From Rhodococcus sovatensis (lineage in GTDB: Bacteria; Actinomycetota; Actinomycetes; Mycobacteriales; Mycobacteriaceae): 64,000 nucleotides of DNA. Positions 1-8,447 of this stretch are shown here, piece by piece. The notes beneath the pieces were generated by a model. The model searched no databases and had not been told where the DNA came from. It saw nothing but the letters and a program-made list of their open reading frames with translations. Position numbers and translations under genes: made by a program. Where the stretch lies: contig NZ_CP147846.1 of assembly GCF_037327425.1 (NCBI RefSeq), forward strand, positions 4,030,001 through 4,094,000. Direction: 5' to 3'. Position 1 is the stretch's first letter, and every line of letters starts with the position of its first letter.

Positions 1-668
1 GCGGCATCATGGTGAACACTTCGGGCAAGCGATTCCTCAACGAGGCAGCCCCCTACGTCGAGGCGGTGCATTCGATGTACGGCGGGGAATACGGCGTCGG
101 CGATGGACCCGGCGAGAACATTCCGACCTGGATGATCATCGACCAGCGGTACCGAGATCGATACATCTTCGCCGGTCTGCAACCGAAGAAGCGGTTCCCC
201 TCTCGATGGCTGAAAGCGGGGGTGGTCGTCCAGGCGGATACCATCTCGGAACTTGCCGAACGGACCGGCATTCCACCCGCCGAGTTGAGCGCAACTGTGG
301 AGCGCTTCAACGGATTCGCGCGCACCGGCGTCGACGAGGATTACGGTCGCGGAAACAGCGGGTACGACAAGTACTACGGTGATCCGACGAACAAGCCGAA
401 CCCAAGCCTCGGCCCCATCGACAAAGCGCCGTTCTACGCCGTCAAGATGGTGCCTGGCGACCTCGGTACGAAGGGCGGTCTCCTCACCGACGCCGACGCG
501 CGGGTACTGCGTGAGGACGGGAGTGTCGTCGACGGTCTCTACGCGGTCGGCAATGCAAGCGCCCCGGTCATGGGGCACACCTATGCCGGACCCGGCGCGA
601 CCATCGGGCCGGCAATGACCTTCGGCTACCTTGCGGTACTCGACATGATCAGCCGGGCGTCGCAATGA
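1..668 (+). CDS. kstD: 3-ketosteroid delta1-dehydrogenase-like FAD protein, C-terminal part
   Basis: The window opens inside this gene; only about 220 C-terminal residues are visible (first full codon at base 3), against roughly 510-570 for the family. Family members are FAD enzymes that introduce the C1-C2 double bond into ring A of 3-ketosteroids. The end of the protein carries the flavin-binding close of the family (NASAPVMG, then a Y-A-G-P-G-A-T-I-G stretch), including a Tyr and Gly four residues apart like the catalytic pair described for KstD enzymes. The stop overlaps the next start (ATGA at 665), and the kstD-hsd4B pair is also adjacent in M. tuberculosis (Rv3537-Rv3538), which supports the name. 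Because the N-terminal half is outside the window, a delta4-(5alpha)-dehydrogenase of the same superfamily is not excluded. Confidence 0.8.
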   Translation, partial: GIMVNTSGKRFLNEAAPYVEAVHSMYGGEYGVGDGPGENIPTWMIIDQRYRDRYIFAGLQPKKRFPSRWLKAGVVVQADTISELAERTGIPPAELSATVERFNGFARTGVDEDYGRGNSGYDKYYGDPTNKPNPSLGPIDKAPFYAVKMVPGDLGTKGGLLTDADARVLREDGSVVDGLYAVGNASAPVMGHTYAGPGATIGPAMTFGYLAVLDMISRASQ

Positions 669-1525
669 GCATAGATCTCGATACCGCGCTCGGGGCCGAA
701 CTCCCTCGACAACGCTTTTCCTGGACTCCGAACGATGTTCAGACCTATCACCTCGCTCTCGGCGCCGGATCGTCGCCACTGGAGGGCCGGGAACTGCGCT
801 ACCTCGACGACGCGAAGCCACAGGTACTTCCGACGTTCGCGACCGTCGCTGCGACGTTCCACAGCACGGAGGCTCCCCGGGTGCGATTCCCCGGAATCGA
901 CATCGACCTGGCAAAGGTCGTGCACGGTAGCCAAGAGATCGAGACGTACGCACCTATCCCGGCATCGGGCGAGGCCGAAACGGTCACCCGAATCACCGAA
1001 ATCTGGGACAAGGGCAGTGCTGCTGTCATCGTGCAGGAAATGATCACCACGGCACTCGACGGCACCGCACTCTGGCGAGCACGGTCGTCGATCTTCGCAC
1101 GAGGAGAGGGTGGATTCGGTGGCGAGCGCGGTCCGTCCACCAAGGTGGCACTGCCGAACCGGGTTGCGGACGCCGAAGTGAGCATTCCGATCCTGCCGCA
1201 GCAGGCGTTGATGTACCGCATGTGCGGTGATCGAAATCCACTGCACTCGGACCCCGAATTCGCCCGTGCAGCAGGATTTCCGAAACCGATTCTGCATGGT
1301 CTGTGCACGTATTCGATGGTCGCGAAGGCTGTGACGGACACCGTCCTCGACGGCGACGCCGACGCCATGCGCAGCATCGCAGCGCGCTTCGCAGGCGTCG
1401 TCTACCCCGGCGAGGATCTCGCGTGCCGCATCTGGCACGAAGGCGATCACCATATTGTCGGCGTGACCGTACCCGGGCGAGAGGACGCCCCCGCTCTCGC
1501 CGATGTCGTCATTGCCGCCCGCTGA
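665..1525 (+). CDS. hsd4B: MaoC-type two-hotdog enoyl-CoA hydratase (Hsd4B/ChsH3-like)
   Basis: This 286-residue protein has two hotdog halves: a degenerate N-terminal one (about 1-150) and a C-terminal MaoC domain with the hydratase-2 motif around Asp189 and His194 (GDRNPLHSD), followed by the P-I-L-H-G helix. Length and adjacency to kstD match M. tuberculosis Rv3538 (Hsd4B/ChsH3), which hydrates steroyl enoyl-CoA intermediates during side-chain beta-oxidation. The start overlaps the kstD-like stop by four bases, implying coupled translation, and the cholesterol oxidase gene follows after 51 bp. The substrate is inferred from context; the enzyme class is clear from the motif. Confidence 0.82.
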   Translation: MSIDLDTALGAELPRQRFSWTPNDVQTYHLALGAGSSPLEGRELRYLDDAKPQVLPTFATVAATFHSTEAPRVRFPGIDIDLAKVVHGSQEIETYAPIPASGEAETVTRITEIWDKGSAAVIVQEMITTALDGTALWRARSSIFARGEGGFGGERGPSTKVALPNRVADAEVSIPILPQQALMYRMCGDRNPLHSDPEFARAAGFPKPILHGLCTYSMVAKAVTDTVLDGDADAMRSIAARFAGVVYPGEDLACRIWHEGDHHIVGVTVPGREDAPALADVVIAAR

Positions 1526-1576
1526 GCCCAACCGCGCCCCTGAGCCCCTGAGCCACATTGAAGAAGACGGAGAATC

Positions 1577-3298
1577 ATGTCCGAGCTGAAGCGTCGACAG
1601 TTCATCGCCGCCGGGGCAGGCGCTCTCGCTGCCGCCTCGGTGATGCGTGCGGTACCCGCCGGTGCCGCCCCCTTCGGCAGCGTCGATACGACGATCCCCG
1701 CACCGCCCAACTTTCCCGCCGGCATTCCGCTGTATCAGCAGCGCTACCAGAACTGGTCGAAGGAGATCATTCTCGACGCCATCTGGACGTGCTCGCCTGT
1801 TACGGCGGAAGACGTTGTCCGATTGGCGAACTGGGCACACACAAATGGATATCGCATTCGCCCGCGCGGCGCCATGCACGGGTGGACCCCCCTGACCATC
1901 GTCAACGGGGAAAACATCGATCGAACCGTTTTGGTGGACACGATGGTTCACCTGAACGGCATCTCGGTGAATGCCGGCGCGGGGACCGTGTCAGCCGGAG
2001 CAGGAGCCACGATCGAGGCAATTCTTCAGCAGCTGCAGAACAACGGACTGGGATGGGCGAGCGTGCCCGCACCGGGCGTACTGTCCGTCGCCGGAGCGCT
2101 CGCAGTCGATGCGCACGGTGCAGCGGTGCCCGCCGTGGGCGAATCAGCCCCCCTGGGAACGACATACGGCTCGATGAGCAACCTGATCACGTCACTGACC
2201 GCAGTGGTCTGGAACGGGTCCGAGTACGCACTGCGCACCTTCGATAGGTCGGAGCCCGAGATCACTCCCCTGCTCGCGCATCTAGGGCGCACCTTCCTGA
2301 CCTCGGTGACGCTGCAGGCAGGCGCAAACACTCGAATGCGTTGCGAGAGTTTCACCGACATCGGCTGGCGAGAACTGTTCGCCGTCAGCGGAGCACCAGG
2401 ACGAACCTTCGAGAGCTACCTCGATCGGACCGGCCGCGTCGAGGCAATCTGGTACCCGTTCACCGAAAACCCGTGGCTCAAAGTATGGTCGATCTCCCCG
2501 CAGAAGCCGCCTACTGCACGAGAAGTGTTCGGTCCGTACAACTATCCGTTCTCGGACAACCTGCCCGAGATCGCCTCGGATCTGATCGGACAGCTCACCG
2601 TCGGAAATACCTCCATCGCACCGGCATTCGGTCAGGTCTTCTACGGGACGACGGTCGCCGGGCTCGCCGCAACCGCGTCGTACGATCTCTGGGGATGGGC
2701 GAAGGACCTACAGTTCTACATCAAACCGAGCACCCTTCTCCTGACCGAGGGCGGGGGCGCCGTCATCACCTCCAGGGCCAACGTCGCGCAGGTAATTCAC
2801 GACTTCGCCGTGTGGTTTGAGGATCGCGTGTCCTACTACCAGTCCATCGGACAATTCCCCATCAACGGTCCGGTGGAAATCCGATGCTGCGGTATGGACG
2901 ATCCCGCCGACGTCATCGTCGATTCGGCCGGGCCACCGACCATCTCTGCCATGCGACCTCGCCCGGACCACCCAGAGTGGAACACCGCGGTATGGCTCAA
3001 CGTACTCGGAGTCCCCGGCACTCCCGGTATGTTTGCGTTCTACCGCGAGATGGAACAGTGGATGCGCGGTCACTACTCGGGCCAGTGGGCAACCTTCCGA
3101 CCCGAGTGGTCCAAGGGATGGGCCTTCAGCTCCGAGCTCCCGTACAAGGACGCCGATGTCATCGACACGATTCTTCCCAATACCTATCGCGAGGGCGTCC
3201 CGTCTGACGAGAACTGGGACACCGCCCTCTCCGTATACAACGCCTTCGATCCGCACCGCATCTACAGCAACACCCTGATCGACCAGCTCCTACCCTGA
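1577..3298 (+). CDS. Tat-exported class II cholesterol oxidase (covalent FAD, VAO fold)
   Basis: The 573-residue product begins with a twin-arginine signal (KRRQFIAAGAGALAAA) and an Ala-rich cleavage region near residue 33, so it is exported. The FAD-binding segment R-G-A-M-H-G-W-T-P-L places a His at residue 101 where class II cholesterol oxidases (vanillyl-alcohol oxidase fold) bind FAD covalently. These enzymes oxidise cholesterol to cholest-4-en-3-one with O2, producing H2O2. ATG is preceded by a GGAG site. The gene follows the kstD-hsd4B pair closely, so it probably belongs to the same sterol operon. It is unrelated to the GMC-type (class I) oxidase that mycobacteria call ChoD. A related VAO-family sterol or alcohol oxidase is the alternative. 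Confidence 0.85.
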   Translation: MSELKRRQFIAAGAGALAAASVMRAVPAGAAPFGSVDTTIPAPPNFPAGIPLYQQRYQNWSKEIILDAIWTCSPVTAEDVVRLANWAHTNGYRIRPRGAMHGWTPLTIVNGENIDRTVLVDTMVHLNGISVNAGAGTVSAGAGATIEAILQQLQNNGLGWASVPAPGVLSVAGALAVDAHGAAVPAVGESAPLGTTYGSMSNLITSLTAVVWNGSEYALRTFDRSEPEITPLLAHLGRTFLTSVTLQAGANTRMRCESFTDIGWRELFAVSGAPGRTFESYLDRTGRVEAIWYPFTENPWLKVWSISPQKPPTAREVFGPYNYPFSDNLPEIASDLIGQLTVGNTSIAPAFGQVFYGTTVAGLAATASYDLWGWAKDLQFYIKPSTLLLTEGGGAVITSRANVAQVIHDFAVWFEDRVSYYQSIGQFPINGPVEIRCCGMDDPADVIVDSAGPPTISAMRPRPDHPEWNTAVWLNVLGVPGTPGMFAFYREMEQWMRGHYSGQWATFRPEWSKGWAFSSELPYKDADVIDTILPNTYREGVPSDENWDTALSVYNAFDPHRIYSNTLIDQLLP

Positions 3299-3406
3299 TT
3301 GCCCAGGTCGCTACGCCCCGATCGCGCATTCGAAGTGTCCTGAGTGATCGAATGTGGAATGTTGGGACTGCGAACTCGTGGTGGCGGTGAGAGGGAGGGA
3401 CAACCG

Positions 3407-5644
3407 GTGAAGTCGTGGTTGTTTCTGGTATTCGGCGTCGTGGCGTGCGCTGGATACTTCGCAAGTCCACCAGGACTCGTCTCGGAATCGGTGTTCGTCG
3501 GCATCGGACTGATCTCGGTATCGGCAGTTGTTGCAGGGATCTGGAACTACCGGCCCGCCACAACGCGGGCATGGGGGCTTATCGCAACCGGGTCTGCACT
3601 TTGGGTTGCGGGCGACGCCATGTACCTCTACATCTCGCAGAGCCAGGGCACCGTCCCGATGCCGTCCCCTGCGGACTACATCTACCTCGTCGGCTACCCG
3701 GTACTCGCGGCGGGTCTCTACTTGTTGGTCCACGACGGCTGGCGGAGAGGCGATCTCGGGCACGTCGCCAACAGCACGATCGTCATGATCGCATTCGGTT
3801 TGATGCTGTGGATATTCGTCGTGCACCCAAACGCGGTCGACGTCTCCACCGAAGCCGGACTCCTTGCCGTCGTTTACCCCGCCATGGACATTTTTCTACT
3901 CGGCCTTCTCGTCCATTTCGTCAGCGCGACACAGTGGCAGAATGCGGCATTCCGACTGCTCATAGCCGCCGTCGTGCTTGTCCTCGCCGCCGACACTGCA
4001 GCGGAACTCGTAGCTTTCACCGTTGCCGGACACGATGTCGCGGACGCGGGCTACCTGGGTTACAACATCCTCGTCGGCACCGCTGCACTACACCCCTCGA
4101 TGCGCCGGCTGTCCGCCCCGTCACCCCGCAGCAGCGTTTCGACCATCGCGGCGTCGTTCAACTTCCCCACCGTGCTCATCGTCACCGCGGCTGCACTGAC
4201 CACACCCGCGGTCATGGCGATCATGCTGATCCGCGATGAACCCGTGCGGGAATGGGGATGGGGTGTCGTGCTGAGCGCAACAATCCTCGTCTGCCTGGTC
4301 TTCGTGCGGGTGAGCGAACTACTTCTGCTACTGCAACGGCAGACGAAGACGCTACGGAACGTGGCCGACACCGATCATCTCACCGGCCTACTGAACCGCC
4401 GCGGTCTCGAACGATGGATCGACGTCAACGACACCGACCAGCGACCACTTGCATTCCTGCTGCTCGACATCGATCGATTCAAGGACATCAACGACACCTT
4501 CGGCCACCGAATCGGCGACGACGTGGTCCGGGCCGTCGCCCACCGCGTTGTTCGCGCAGTCGGCCTGCGCGGAGTAGTCGCCCGGGTCGGCGCCGACGAG
4601 TTCCTGATCGCCACCACGACCTACCCGTTCGAAGCGGAGGGCATCGCCCACGACGTGCACCACTCGCTACGTCGGCCGGTCACCACCGCAGATGCGACGC
4701 TGTTCATCGAAGTCAGTATCGGGATTTCGATGTCGGCAGAATCGACGGCGGAGACCGTGGGCCAACAGGCCTACCTGGCGATGGAATCGGCCAAGACGGT
4801 CCAACCTCGCACCGCCGTGTACGACAGTTCGATGGCTCGCGACAACAGTGCCCAGCTGCTTCTTCTCAGCGAGCTGACCACGGCAATCGATCAGCATCAT
4901 CTCGAGCTCTATTACCAACTTCAGGTCGATCTCACAGCCATGGAGGCAGTCGGCGTCGAAGCTCTACTGCGGTGGAACCATCCTGTCCGCGGACTGATCG
5001 AACCGGACTCGTTTCTGCCGATGGCAGAGCGCACCGGCTTGATCCGCCCGCTTCTGGACTTCGTGCTCACTCAGACGACGACGCAGCACCTCGAGTGGAG
5101 ACGCGAGGGCATCGATCTCGCACTCTCCATCAACGTCTCGACTCGAAACTTGCTCGACACCACACTCGTCGAGCGGGTTCGACGGGTGCTCGACGCCGGC
5201 ATGGACCCGCGAATGCTCACGATCGAGATCACCGAGACTTCGTCGATGACGAACCCACCGCTGGCCATCGAAACCCTGGCCGAGTTGCGTCGGCTGGGAG
5301 TGAGCCTCGCGATCGATGACTACGGAACCGGGTACAGCTCGCTGGCCTACCTTCAGCGATTACCGGTGCAGCAGTTGAAAATCGACAAGACGTTCGTGCT
5401 CGATATGATGACGGCCCCTGCGCATCGAGTCATCGTACGATCGACAATCGACCTGGCACGCACCCTCGGTCTCACCATCACCGCCGAAGGCGTCGAAGAC
5501 CTCGACACCCTCATGGAATTGAAAGCGCTGTGCTGCAACTATGCCCAGGGATACTATGTTGGACGTCCGGTGCCGGCCGAGGAGATACCGGCTTCGGTGT
5601 CCAAGCTGAACGCAGAACTGAAGGAGTGCACGGATACCCGATGA
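3407..5644 (+). CDS. Membrane-anchored GGDEF-EAL cyclic di-GMP protein
   Basis: The start is taken as GTG 3407, behind GAGGGAGGG; an in-frame ATG lies 63 bases upstream without such a site. The 745-residue protein has about nine hydrophobic segments (1-310), then a GGDEF domain and an EAL domain. The GGDEF signature reads GADEF (395-399), with Ala at the second glycine, so cyclase activity is doubtful. The EAL domain looks intact: E-A-L at 518-520, NVSTRNL, EITET, DDYGTGYSS, KIDKTF and AEGVED are all present, predicting c-di-GMP phosphodiesterase activity. Its stop overlaps the bluB start. A paralogue with the same layout is encoded at 40767-43142. Confidence 0.88.
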   Translation: MKSWLFLVFGVVACAGYFASPPGLVSESVFVGIGLISVSAVVAGIWNYRPATTRAWGLIATGSALWVAGDAMYLYISQSQGTVPMPSPADYIYLVGYPVLAAGLYLLVHDGWRRGDLGHVANSTIVMIAFGLMLWIFVVHPNAVDVSTEAGLLAVVYPAMDIFLLGLLVHFVSATQWQNAAFRLLIAAVVLVLAADTAAELVAFTVAGHDVADAGYLGYNILVGTAALHPSMRRLSAPSPRSSVSTIAASFNFPTVLIVTAAALTTPAVMAIMLIRDEPVREWGWGVVLSATILVCLVFVRVSELLLLLQRQTKTLRNVADTDHLTGLLNRRGLERWIDVNDTDQRPLAFLLLDIDRFKDINDTFGHRIGDDVVRAVAHRVVRAVGLRGVVARVGADEFLIATTTYPFEAEGIAHDVHHSLRRPVTTADATLFIEVSIGISMSAESTAETVGQQAYLAMESAKTVQPRTAVYDSSMARDNSAQLLLLSELTTAIDQHHLELYYQLQVDLTAMEAVGVEALLRWNHPVRGLIEPDSFLPMAERTGLIRPLLDFVLTQTTTQHLEWRREGIDLALSINVSTRNLLDTTLVERVRRVLDAGMDPRMLTIEITETSSMTNPPLAIETLAELRRLGVSLAIDDYGTGYSSLAYLQRLPVQQLKIDKTFVLDMMTAPAHRVIVRSTIDLARTLGLTITAEGVEDLDTLMELKALCCNYAQGYYVGRPVPAEEIPASVSKLNAELKECTDTR

Positions 5645-6282
5645 GCGACACCGAAAACCCGATGTCGGTCTACACCGCAATCCGATCACGCCGCGACGTT
5701 CGTGCCGAGTTCACCGGACAGATCGTCGAAGACGATGTGCTGCACAGGATTTTGGACGCCGCCCATCATGCACCGAGCGTGGGCAATACCCAACCGTGGG
5801 ATTTCGTGATCGTACGGTCCCCCGAAACACTGGCCGAATTCGGAAAACACGTCGCCGATGAACGTGTGGCGTTCGCAGAATCGCTCCCCGCAGATCGACG
5901 AGAAACGTTCGATCCCATCCGAATAGAGGGTATCGAGACATCCGGCACCGGAATCGTCGTCACCTACGACCCTGAACGCGGCGGCCAGCATGTCCTCGGC
6001 CGGGCCACCGTCGACGAAACCGGCATCTTCTCTGCCGTGTTGGCCGTACAGAACCTCTGGCTCGCTGCGATATCGGAACGCATCGGCGTCGGATGGGTGT
6101 CGTTCTATCAGGAGCAGTTTCTGTCCGAGTTGCTCGGCATACCTGCTCCCGTGCGCCCGATCGCGTGGCTGTGTGTCGGTCCCGTGTCGGAATTTCAGAC
6201 AGTCCCCGACCTCGAACGATTCGGGTGGCGCCCTCGTCGCCCACTGTCACAAGCCATACACCGCGAGAAGTTCGGCGGCTGA
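5641..6282 (+). CDS. bluB: 5,6-dimethylbenzimidazole synthase BluB
   Basis: BluB is an oxygen-dependent flavin-destroying enzyme that cuts FMNH2 to make 5,6-dimethylbenzimidazole, the lower ligand of vitamin B12. The nitroreductase-fold protein (213 residues from ATG 5641) shows the typical opening Y-x-A-I-x-S-R-R-D-V-R, the APSVGNTQPW flavin-site segment, and the BluB-type close FGWRPRRPL. The start is chosen because the ATG overlaps the stop of the GGDEF-EAL gene (ATGA at 5641-5644); the open frame extends further upstream into that gene without support. No other cobalamin gene is nearby. A generic nitroreductase is the alternative, but the C-terminal motif argues for BluB. Confidence 0.88.
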   Translation: MSDTENPMSVYTAIRSRRDVRAEFTGQIVEDDVLHRILDAAHHAPSVGNTQPWDFVIVRSPETLAEFGKHVADERVAFAESLPADRRETFDPIRIEGIETSGTGIVVTYDPERGGQHVLGRATVDETGIFSAVLAVQNLWLAAISERIGVGWVSFYQEQFLSELLGIPAPVRPIAWLCVGPVSEFQTVPDLERFGWRPRRPLSQAIHREKFGG

Positions 6283-6285
6283 GTT

Positions 6286-6774
6286 TCACCAGCCCCAACT
6301 GCCGGGAATTCCCTTGAACGGCCCGACGACGTCGCTGGTGATCCAGCCTTCGTAGAACCCACCCTCCTGCGGAGTGGCGCGCTCCCCGTCGACCTCGCAC
6401 TCGAGTCGGCTCGGCGAGAACGCAAGGTGCCCGGTGATGGGAAGGAACTGCTCCGTCGGAGTCTCGTAGCTCCAGGCCGCACCTTCACTTACCGCATCAT
6501 GACCGTTCACATCCCAGTACGTCGCCGCGCCCTTCCATTCGCAGTGCGTGGACCGCGCTTCGGAGGGGCGTAGCGCATTGGCGGCCACGTCATCCCGTGG
6601 GATGTACCACGTCGGCGGATGGCTCGTTTCGAGAACGCGCCAAGCGTCGCGAGTCTCGGCCACCAGGACACCCTGGAACCGAACCGTGATCAACCGGTTC
6701 GATTGCTCGAGTTTCGGGGGCCTCGGATAGTCCCACACCGATTCTTGACCTGGTCCGGGCACCTGCGGTGTCAC
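6286..6774 (-). CDS. DUF427 family protein
   Basis: This is a protein of about 162 residues of the DUF427 family, small cytoplasmic beta-rich proteins with no firmly assigned reaction. The family pattern is visible in the middle: V-x-V-A-E-T-x-D-A-W-R-V-L-E-T, P-P-T-W-Y-I-P, and H-C-E-W-K-G-A-A-T-Y-W. A GGGAGG site touches the ATG at 6783 with no spacing, so the GTG nine bases further in (6774) is the better spaced start; the two differ by three residues. The gene converges on bluB with three bases between stops. Function unknown. Confidence 0.8.
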   Translation of the reverse strand: MTPQVPGPGQESVWDYPRPPKLEQSNRLITVRFQGVLVAETRDAWRVLETSHPPTWYIPRDDVAANALRPSEARSTHCEWKGAATYWDVNGHDAVSEGAAWSYETPTEQFLPITGHLAFSPSRLECEVDGERATPQEGGFYEGWITSDVVGPFKGIPGSWGW

Positions 6775-6862
6775 TATGCTCATCCTCCCGATAGTGCCAC
6801 GCATCCAGCGCTTGCTGGGGCGGACGCACAGTAGGGCCGACGCACACCAGGGCCACAGTAGG

Positions 6863-7591
6863 TCAAGGTGCGTCTACCGGGTAGAGATCGTCGGATCGGT
6901 CCTCGTCGAGGATCCACCGGTCCACCTCTGCCAATGGATCGGTCACAGGGTCGCTCAACCGCTCGGCGACAGAGTTGTTCAGCCGCACGGTGGCAGGGGC
7001 GCTCGACCTCTTAGGGGCCGTGATTTCCTCACGAGCCCGAATCTCGACTGGTTCGGGTGCGGGAGGTCGCGGCGCAGCCGCGGCGTCCTGAGCGAACGCT
7101 GTCTCGTGGATCGATGAGTTCTCGGTCGATGAAATCTCGGACGATGAGTGCTCGGACGATGAGTGCTCGGACGGACCGAGTGCTGGCAGTCTGACGAGGA
7201 TGCCGAGCCCGTGGGTGGCAGCCAGCAGGCTGACCGGCGCAACGGTGGCAATAGTTGCCGACAGCGCAGGGTGCAGCATGCCGGCCTCAGAGATGAACGC
7301 GTGCATGGCATTCGCCCCGATACTCACCAACGCCGCAATGACGAGGACTGCCCAGAAGAACCGTCGCCCACTTCGTTGGTCCTCGAATTGCGCCAGCGCG
7401 ATGACCGAGATGGTGGCTTGAAGGATGGTGCCGTCGACAATGACCGGCCACAGCCAAGACAGACTTCTGGGCACACCCGCCATCGTGGCGAGATCCCACA
7501 GCGCCGCGAAGCTCAGGACGAACGATGCGATGCCGATGACAGTGGTGATGACGACCGCACTGGCGAGCGTCGCACGCAAGACCTTGTTCAT
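6863..7591 (-). CDS. DUF2637 membrane protein
   Basis: The N-terminal 145 residues contain four hydrophobic segments and the DUF2637 pattern, including SLSWLWPVIVDGTI. DUF2637 proteins are actinobacterial membrane proteins, some related to Spd (plasmid spread) proteins, without a settled role. A cytoplasmic, Ser/Glu-rich and Pro-rich tail follows, with tandem S-S-E-H-S repeats near residue 150 encoded by 15-bp direct repeats, and a charged C-terminus. It lies downstream of a small membrane protein gene and whiB3 on the same strand. No transfer genes or integrase are nearby, so a chromosomal housekeeping or envelope role is more likely than plasmid transfer. Confidence 0.75.
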   Translation of the reverse strand: MNKVLRATLASAVVITTVIGIASFVLSFAALWDLATMAGVPRSLSWLWPVIVDGTILQATISVIALAQFEDQRSGRRFFWAVLVIAALVSIGANAMHAFISEAGMLHPALSATIATVAPVSLLAATHGLGILVRLPALGPSEHSSSEHSSSEISSTENSSIHETAFAQDAAAAPRPPAPEPVEIRAREEITAPKRSSAPATVRLNNSVAERLSDPVTDPLAEVDRWILDEDRSDDLYPVDAP

Positions 7592-7639
7592 GCTTCGACA
7601 TGGTGCACGAGGCCACCGACACGAAACCTGTCCACAGGC

Positions 7640-7984
7640 TCAGGCGCCTACTGCCGAGGCAAACCAGAGCGCTCCCGACATGAGAGTCAGCATGCAGACC
7701 ACCAGCGTTCCCACCGAGAACGGCCACGCGATCCGGCGACGGGCGAGCCTGACGGCAGTCGCTGTGAACCCGATGATCCCGAGAAGTCCGGCCACGGCAA
7801 GAGTGACAACAACAGCGGCGACGGCCCGGTCCGCACTCGAATTGGTGCGGTGGTCGAGGAATGCCACCGAGAAGATCCCGACCAGGACTGCCAAGCCGCC
7901 GAGCATCACCGTGAACACGAGCGCGGTCACCGAAATCACGACGTCCCATCCACGTACCGATGAGGACTTCCCGGGTTCGGTCAC
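7640..7984 (-). CDS. Small four-helix membrane protein, function unknown
   Basis: Starting at GTG 7984, 11 bp after the whiB3 stop, this 114-residue protein has four predicted membrane helices separated by short basic loops (RLARRR between helices 3 and 4). The open frame continues upstream, but that part lies inside whiB3 on the same strand and is rejected. I recognise no motif. Close spacing behind whiB3 suggests co-transcription with it. The ribosome site is weak, so the exact start is uncertain. Confidence 0.6.
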   Translation of the reverse strand: MTEPGKSSSVRGWDVVISVTALVFTVMLGGLAVLVGIFSVAFLDHRTNSSADRAVAAVVVTLAVAGLLGIIGFTATAVRLARRRIAWPFSVGTLVVCMLTLMSGALWFASAVGA

Positions 7985-7995
7985 AGCGAGAAAGG

Positions 7996-8298
7996 CTAAG
8001 CCAGCCGAGCCTCGGCGCGGTAGTGATCGGCACGATCGTGGGCGGACATTCCACCCCACACGCCATAGGGCTCGTTCGCCGACAATGCATGCGATCGACA
8101 TTGAAGAAGTACCGGACAGGCCGAACAGATGGCCTTGGCTTTCCTTTCCCGCATCGCGCGGGCTCGGCCCCGTTCCCCCTCGGGGTGATAGAAGACCGAG
8201 GAGTCGTAGCCGCGACACAATCCGTCCAGCTGCCAATCCCACACGTCGGCATTCGGAACCGGCAATTCGACCGGCCGGGACGGCACGCCTCTCACCAT
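7996..8298 (-). CDS. whiB3: WhiB3-type iron-sulfur transcription factor
   Basis: This 100-residue Wbl protein has the four Fe-S cysteines at 28, 58, 61 and 67 (C, then C-x2-C-x5-C) and the G-V-W-G-G turn at 79-83. The N-terminal run P-N-A-D-V-W-D-W-Q-L and the segment GERGRARAMRER match WhiB3 rather than WhiB1, 2 or 7. WhiB3 senses NO, O2 and redox state through its 4Fe-4S cluster and adjusts lipid and central metabolism in mycobacteria, acting with the primary sigma factor. A GAGGAG site precedes the ATG. A palindrome about 110 bp upstream (8406-8420) is a possible operator. Confidence 0.88.
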   Translation of the reverse strand: MVRGVPSRPVELPVPNADVWDWQLDGLCRGYDSSVFYHPEGERGRARAMRERKAKAICSACPVLLQCRSHALSANEPYGVWGGMSAHDRADHYRAEARLA

Positions 8299-8405
8299 CG
8301 GGGTCTCCTCATGAGCGCTGGCGCAACGAGGTTTGTGACCCGTCTGCGCGCGCGGATGTCTTCGTGAACCACTTCACTTTCCCGCATTCAACATACTTTT
8401 GGCAA

Positions 8406-8420
8406 GAATGTCGTACATTC
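8406..8420. promoter_or_regulatory. Palindrome upstream of whiB3
   Basis: GAATGT-CGT-ACATTC is an inverted repeat with six-base arms and a three-base centre. It lies between gntK (ending at 8448) and whiB3 (starting at 8298), in an AT-richer stretch that could hold the whiB3 promoter. I cannot assign a regulator; it could also be chance. Confidence 0.3.
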
Positions 8421-8447
8421 GTATGCCTAAAAACCAGCGCTGCTGCT

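Noticed and set aside
6863..7591. Plasmid or integrative element transfer gene (Spd-like) because of DUF2637
   Set aside because: No integrase, replication or FtsK-like transfer gene lies nearby and the neighbours are chromosomal.
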